8,738 nucleotides of DNA from positions 1 through 8,738 of the forward strand of contig CALXUL010000103.1 in assembly GCA_944391635.1 (NCBI GenBank), given 5' to 3'. The position numbers and the translations under genes were made by a program. Below the pieces are notes generated by a model that worked only from the letters and a program-made list of their open reading frames with translations, searched no databases and was not told the origin of the DNA. Position 1 is the stretch's first letter; each line of letters opens with the position of its first letter. The DNA is from an uncultured Clostridia bacterium (GTDB taxonomy: Bacteria; Bacillota; Clostridia; UBA1381). Shown here piece by piece: positions 5,839 through 8,738 of the stretch.

Positions 5839-8720
5839 TTTTTATTAACCCCACTTAATATCTCTTTTACAGGGCGCATATCATACTCACGTATCATATT
5901 ATCTGACGCGTCCGTATAACGGAATTCTTTCATTTTAATTTTCAATTCACTGTTTACATTAGCAGCAGCCTGATTTAGCGCGATCCTTGGGGGAGTCCCC
6001 CGCTCGACAACAGCATACCATGCATCGGAAAGCTCACGCTCCAGCATATATGTGACCGGCAGATTCCGATAATTTTGTGCTTGTTCCCACTGCTTTATAA
6101 TAATTGCACGGTCATCTGTCGGAATGGCAAGATGAGAAAACGCATCCTTATTGGCGCTGTTCCAGATAAAATCGGCTCCGAATTTAACCAGCAGCGTATG
6201 ACTGAACTCAGTTTGAGTCTCGCTCGAAAGCCACCATCTCAGAAATTCCCATGCCTCCTGTTTTTTATCGGTACTTTCCATAATGAGCGCACCGCGATCA
6301 ACCGACATTTGTTGGCGACAGACCGTGCCATCCTCGCTTAGAGTACCAGGAGCCGGAGCTATCGCCCACAAATCTGCTATTTCAGGCGCCGCATAAAGAA
6401 TTTGCATATAATTGGTAAAATTGGCAACGCCTACAGGGCAAGTTCCGTAACGGAAGTTGTTGTAAAAGCTCGGCATATTGTTTTGCAGACTGTAAAGCGA
6501 ATACAAATCCGTCAGTGTTTCAAATGCTTTTATGCCGTTGCCTGAGTGAAAGGATGCAGTCATACCATCGTCCGAAAAGAGCTTTGTATTGGTCTGGTAA
6601 AAGAACGGCAGAATACCGTCAAGCCCCTTCGTACCTGTATAGCTTGAAACGGGTAAATAACAGTTCATGCCGTTTCTTCTGAGCACCGGCATAAGATTGG
6701 CAATATCGTCCCATGTATCAGGCACACTAAGACCAAGCTTTTCAAAAATGTCGGTGCGGTACATAAGTACATAAAACTGCATTGTTTCAGGCAGGCCGTA
6801 CACCTTGCCGTCATAAATATAAGGCTCTAAATCTGCAAGGTTAAAATTTTGATTTGCAAAGTTTTCCAGCTCGGAAAATTCACTTAAGCTTGTTGCCGCA
6901 CCGCGTAATCCCAGTTGATACGGCGTGGCATTGGGCAAGCCAAGCGCCACGTCCGGGCAGGTATTAGAGGCGTTGGCAAGCAGCAGTTTACCCGCGTCAG
7001 GCATTATGGACATCTGAACCTTGATACCTGTTTCGGGCGTAAAATAAGAGTCTGCCAACGACTGTATTGTTTCCACATGGGTCACCGAACGGTTCACCCA
7101 CACGTTAAGCACATCTTTTCCGACAGTAGCAGCATAAGCGCCATCGGAATGAAAAAGGGAATAAAAGAAACGCTTGATTCCTGCTGCCGCTTTTTCAAAA
7201 AAACTGGCAGTAGGCGCAGGCAAACTGCTGGTTTCCCCATAAAAATAGATGCAGTCAAGCTCCATGCCCTGCTCACGTATTGAATTCTGCAACGCGGCAA
7301 GCAATTCGGTCGCAGAGCCGTTGCCAACACTTATCTGTGACACATTAGACGGTAGCTTTTGCGGCTTTTTCAGGCACTGTTCAATAATAGAAGCTGCCTG
7401 CTTTAAATTGATACAGCTTGCAGGCGTAGTTCCTGCTGCTTTTCCAAGCGAATCATAAAGCAGAAGCAGGCGCTCTCTGATATTTTCAAGGCGCTTTGTT
7501 ACACCGGGCATATAGCTTTCAATATCCCATGAGCGGTTATTATCTGCATTTGACCCTGCAATCTGCTGTAAACCCAGCCCTATATCAGAAAGCTCTGTTA
7601 TAAGCTCAGTAATGGTAGATATAGCCGACTGCATATCAGGCGCCTCGGTAAAAAGCGCTATCGTATGCCTGCCTTTTTCAAGATAAACACGCATAGCCTC
7701 TCCATTTGCGCTTAATGTCAGATTCGCATATTGATTGCCCGTATATGAAAAGCCCACGGAATTCATTTCCTGAAACAGGGGCTTCCCGTCTATTTCTATA
7801 TCACGGTAAACAGATTGTCCCTCTTTAACAGACTGCGAATAGTGAAATGCAATATGATACCACGCATTCTCAGGCACATCAAAATTCCACAGCACACGCT
7901 GTCCGACAGAGTTGTAGGATCCTGCGTCAAGCGTTGAGAGCAGCTTTTGGTAGGGGCTGTACGGTTTTACTGCAGCATTCTGTTTTGCCTGTACACGGAT
8001 ATAGGAATCCGATTTCACTGAATAATCCTCTGCCTCAACTGTAATAGTGTCTTGCGCGGATTCATATTTCGTTTGTTTTGACAAATAGTCTTTATAATCC
8101 GGAACATCTGGTACAGACACTATGGCAGCCGAGCGAAAATACACGTCTTCATCAGCATTCTTTAATTCTATTACGCTGTCACCCGCAGGGAAAGAAAATA
8201 TGACAGGTGAAAAATCCATAGATTTTGAATCTCTTACGTAATCTTCAACAAATTCGTGAAGCATCCTCTGATTCGGAGTAACCTCATTGCCATATCTGTC
8301 GTGCGAATACTCTTTTGTTTCATCCTGCCATAATCCATATATGGGTGTAAGCACGGTTTTGTCCGCCGCAATAACGGTAAGCGTACTGTCTGCCATACGA
8401 CCGTCTGCCACGCGATAATTAATCAGCAATGCATACTGTCCGCCGTTTACAAGATTGACCGGCAATCTGAGCGTGTCACCAGACTTTAAGTAAACATCTT
8501 CTCCCAACTGACCAAAGGTTCCGTCCGCCGCTTGCACCGAGTCCGCGTGTATGGTTAAGATTCTCCGGGCACCGGAGGTATCTATCCAGCCACGGTACAC
8601 GACATCGGCAGAGTTTTTCTCCTTACCCTGCATCACAGCGCCGGACGCAGGAGAAAAGGGGAGTATCATTATTGCAAAGACAGCAGCAATTATTTTCGTT
8701 ACGACAGATCTTTTCTTCAT
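5835..8720 (-). CDS. Large multidomain extracellular solute-binding protein of a sugar ABC importer
   Basis: A complete 961-residue protein, about twice the usual length of a sugar-binding subunit. Residues 1-28 are a signal peptide (MKKRSVVTK, then a hydrophobic core, ending near PASGA) with no lipobox cysteine, so lipid anchoring, normal in Gram-positives, is not expected. Residues 38-203 and 225-358 look like two beta-sandwich modules; the second opens with TITVEAEDYSV (225-235), recalling CBM6/CBM35-type or related carbohydrate-binding folds. Residues 360-530 are mostly helical with a short alpha/beta part. The family-1-type binding domain spans about 537-935: DVLNVWVNRS, LADSYFTPETGIKVQM (555-570), CPDVALGL (588-595), YGLPETMQFYVLMYRTDIFE (641-660), PDTWDDI, and KQEAWEFLRWWLSSETQTEF (820-839). 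It is first in the operon, directly before both permeases, so it should supply their substrate. Binding-protein identity is firm; the N-terminal domain assignments are inference. Confidence 0.93.
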   Translation of the reverse strand: MKKRSVVTKIIAAVFAIMILPFSPASGAVMQGKEKNSADVVYRGWIDTSGARRILTIHADSVQAADGTFGQLGEDVYLKSGDTLRLPVNLVNGGQYALLINYRVADGRMADSTLTVIAADKTVLTPIYGLWQDETKEYSHDRYGNEVTPNQRMLHEFVEDYVRDSKSMDFSPVIFSFPAGDSVIELKNADEDVYFRSAAIVSVPDVPDYKDYLSKQTKYESAQDTITVEAEDYSVKSDSYIRVQAKQNAAVKPYSPYQKLLSTLDAGSYNSVGQRVLWNFDVPENAWYHIAFHYSQSVKEGQSVYRDIEIDGKPLFQEMNSVGFSYTGNQYANLTLSANGEAMRVYLEKGRHTIALFTEAPDMQSAISTITELITELSDIGLGLQQIAGSNADNNRSWDIESYMPGVTKRLENIRERLLLLYDSLGKAAGTTPASCINLKQAASIIEQCLKKPQKLPSNVSQISVGNGSATELLAALQNSIREQGMELDCIYFYGETSSLPAPTASFFEKAAAGIKRFFYSLFHSDGAYAATVGKDVLNVWVNRSVTHVETIQSLADSYFTPETGIKVQMSIMPDAGKLLLANASNTCPDVALGLPNATPYQLGLRGAATSLSEFSELENFANQNFNLADLEPYIYDGKVYGLPETMQFYVLMYRTDIFEKLGLSVPDTWDDIANLMPVLRRNGMNCYLPVSSYTGTKGLDGILPFFYQTNTKLFSDDGMTASFHSGNGIKAFETLTDLYSLYSLQNNMPSFYNNFRYGTCPVGVANFTNYMQILYAAPEIADLWAIAPAPGTLSEDGTVCRQQMSVDRGALIMESTDKKQEAWEFLRWWLSSETQTEFSHTLLVKFGADFIWNSANKDAFSHLAIPTDDRAIIIKQWEQAQNYRNLPVTYMLERELSDAWYAVVERGTPPRIALNQAAANVNSELKIKMKEFRYTDASDNMIREYDMRPVKEILSGVNKK

Positions 8721-8729
8721 AATATAATG

Positions 8730-8737
8730 CTCCCCTT
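8730..8737 (-). promoter_or_regulatory. Ribosome binding site of the solute-binding protein gene
   Basis: AAGGGGAG on the minus strand lies 9 bases before the ATG at 8720. It is strong and well spaced and confirms this start, which also gives a proper signal peptide. The promoter must lie beyond the right edge of the window. Confidence 0.75.
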
Positions 8738-8738
8738 C

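Noticed and set aside
6915..7283. Plus-strand open frame of 122 codons opposite the binding-protein gene
   Set aside because: It is antisense to the well-conserved binding domain and its translation (rich in Arg, His and Cys) looks like a shadow frame, not a protein.
1..8738. CRISPR array, tRNA, riboswitch, insertion sequence or phage genes
   Set aside because: Nearly all of the window is accounted for by five long coding frames; no spaced direct repeats, cloverleaf-like segments or transposase/integrase motifs were seen.

Overview
The window looks like part of a chromosome from a Gram-positive anaerobe of the Clostridia (a gut or rumen Oscillospiraceae/Lachnospiraceae type is my guess). The reasons are the moderate-to-low GC, purine-rich Shine-Dalgarno sequences, signal peptides of Firmicutes style, and protein families typical of that group. 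No rRNA or other phylogenetic marker is present, so this is inference.

All coding capacity lies on the minus strand, in one tightly packed block that reads from the right edge to the left edge. In transcription order: (1) 8720-5835, a 961-residue secreted solute-binding protein with about 500 residues of extra N-terminal beta-sandwich and helical modules; (2) 5838-4945, an inner-membrane sugar permease of the MalF/UgpA/LplB type, overlapping gene 1 by an ATGA; (3) 4874-3972, the partner permease of the MalG/UgpE type; (4) 3920-1908, a signal-peptide, NHL beta-propeller, TPR-like, Yip1-type membrane protein; (5) 1918 to the left edge, a membrane-anchored DUF5696-type protein that overlaps gene 4 by 11 bases and is cut by the window edge after 639 codons. 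Gaps between genes are at most about 70 bases, which supports a single operon. Its promoter lies to the right of the window, because only the first ribosome binding site is included.

The likely joint role is capture and import of an extracellular carbohydrate. The enlarged binding protein would hold ligand and hand it to the two-permease channel. A shared ATPase encoded elsewhere (MsmX/UgpC type) would power import, since none is encoded here. The NHL/Yip1 protein and the DUF5696 protein are extracytoplasmic accessories of unknown activity. The substrate cannot be told from the sequence. The most interesting aspects are the unusual architecture of the binding protein (no lipobox cysteine), the outward-facing propeller fused to a Yip1-like membrane domain, and the DUF5696 partner with TIM-barrel-like patterning.

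No RNA genes, insertion sequences, CRISPR arrays or convincing rho-independent terminators were seen. No gene-free stretch longer than about 70 bases exists.
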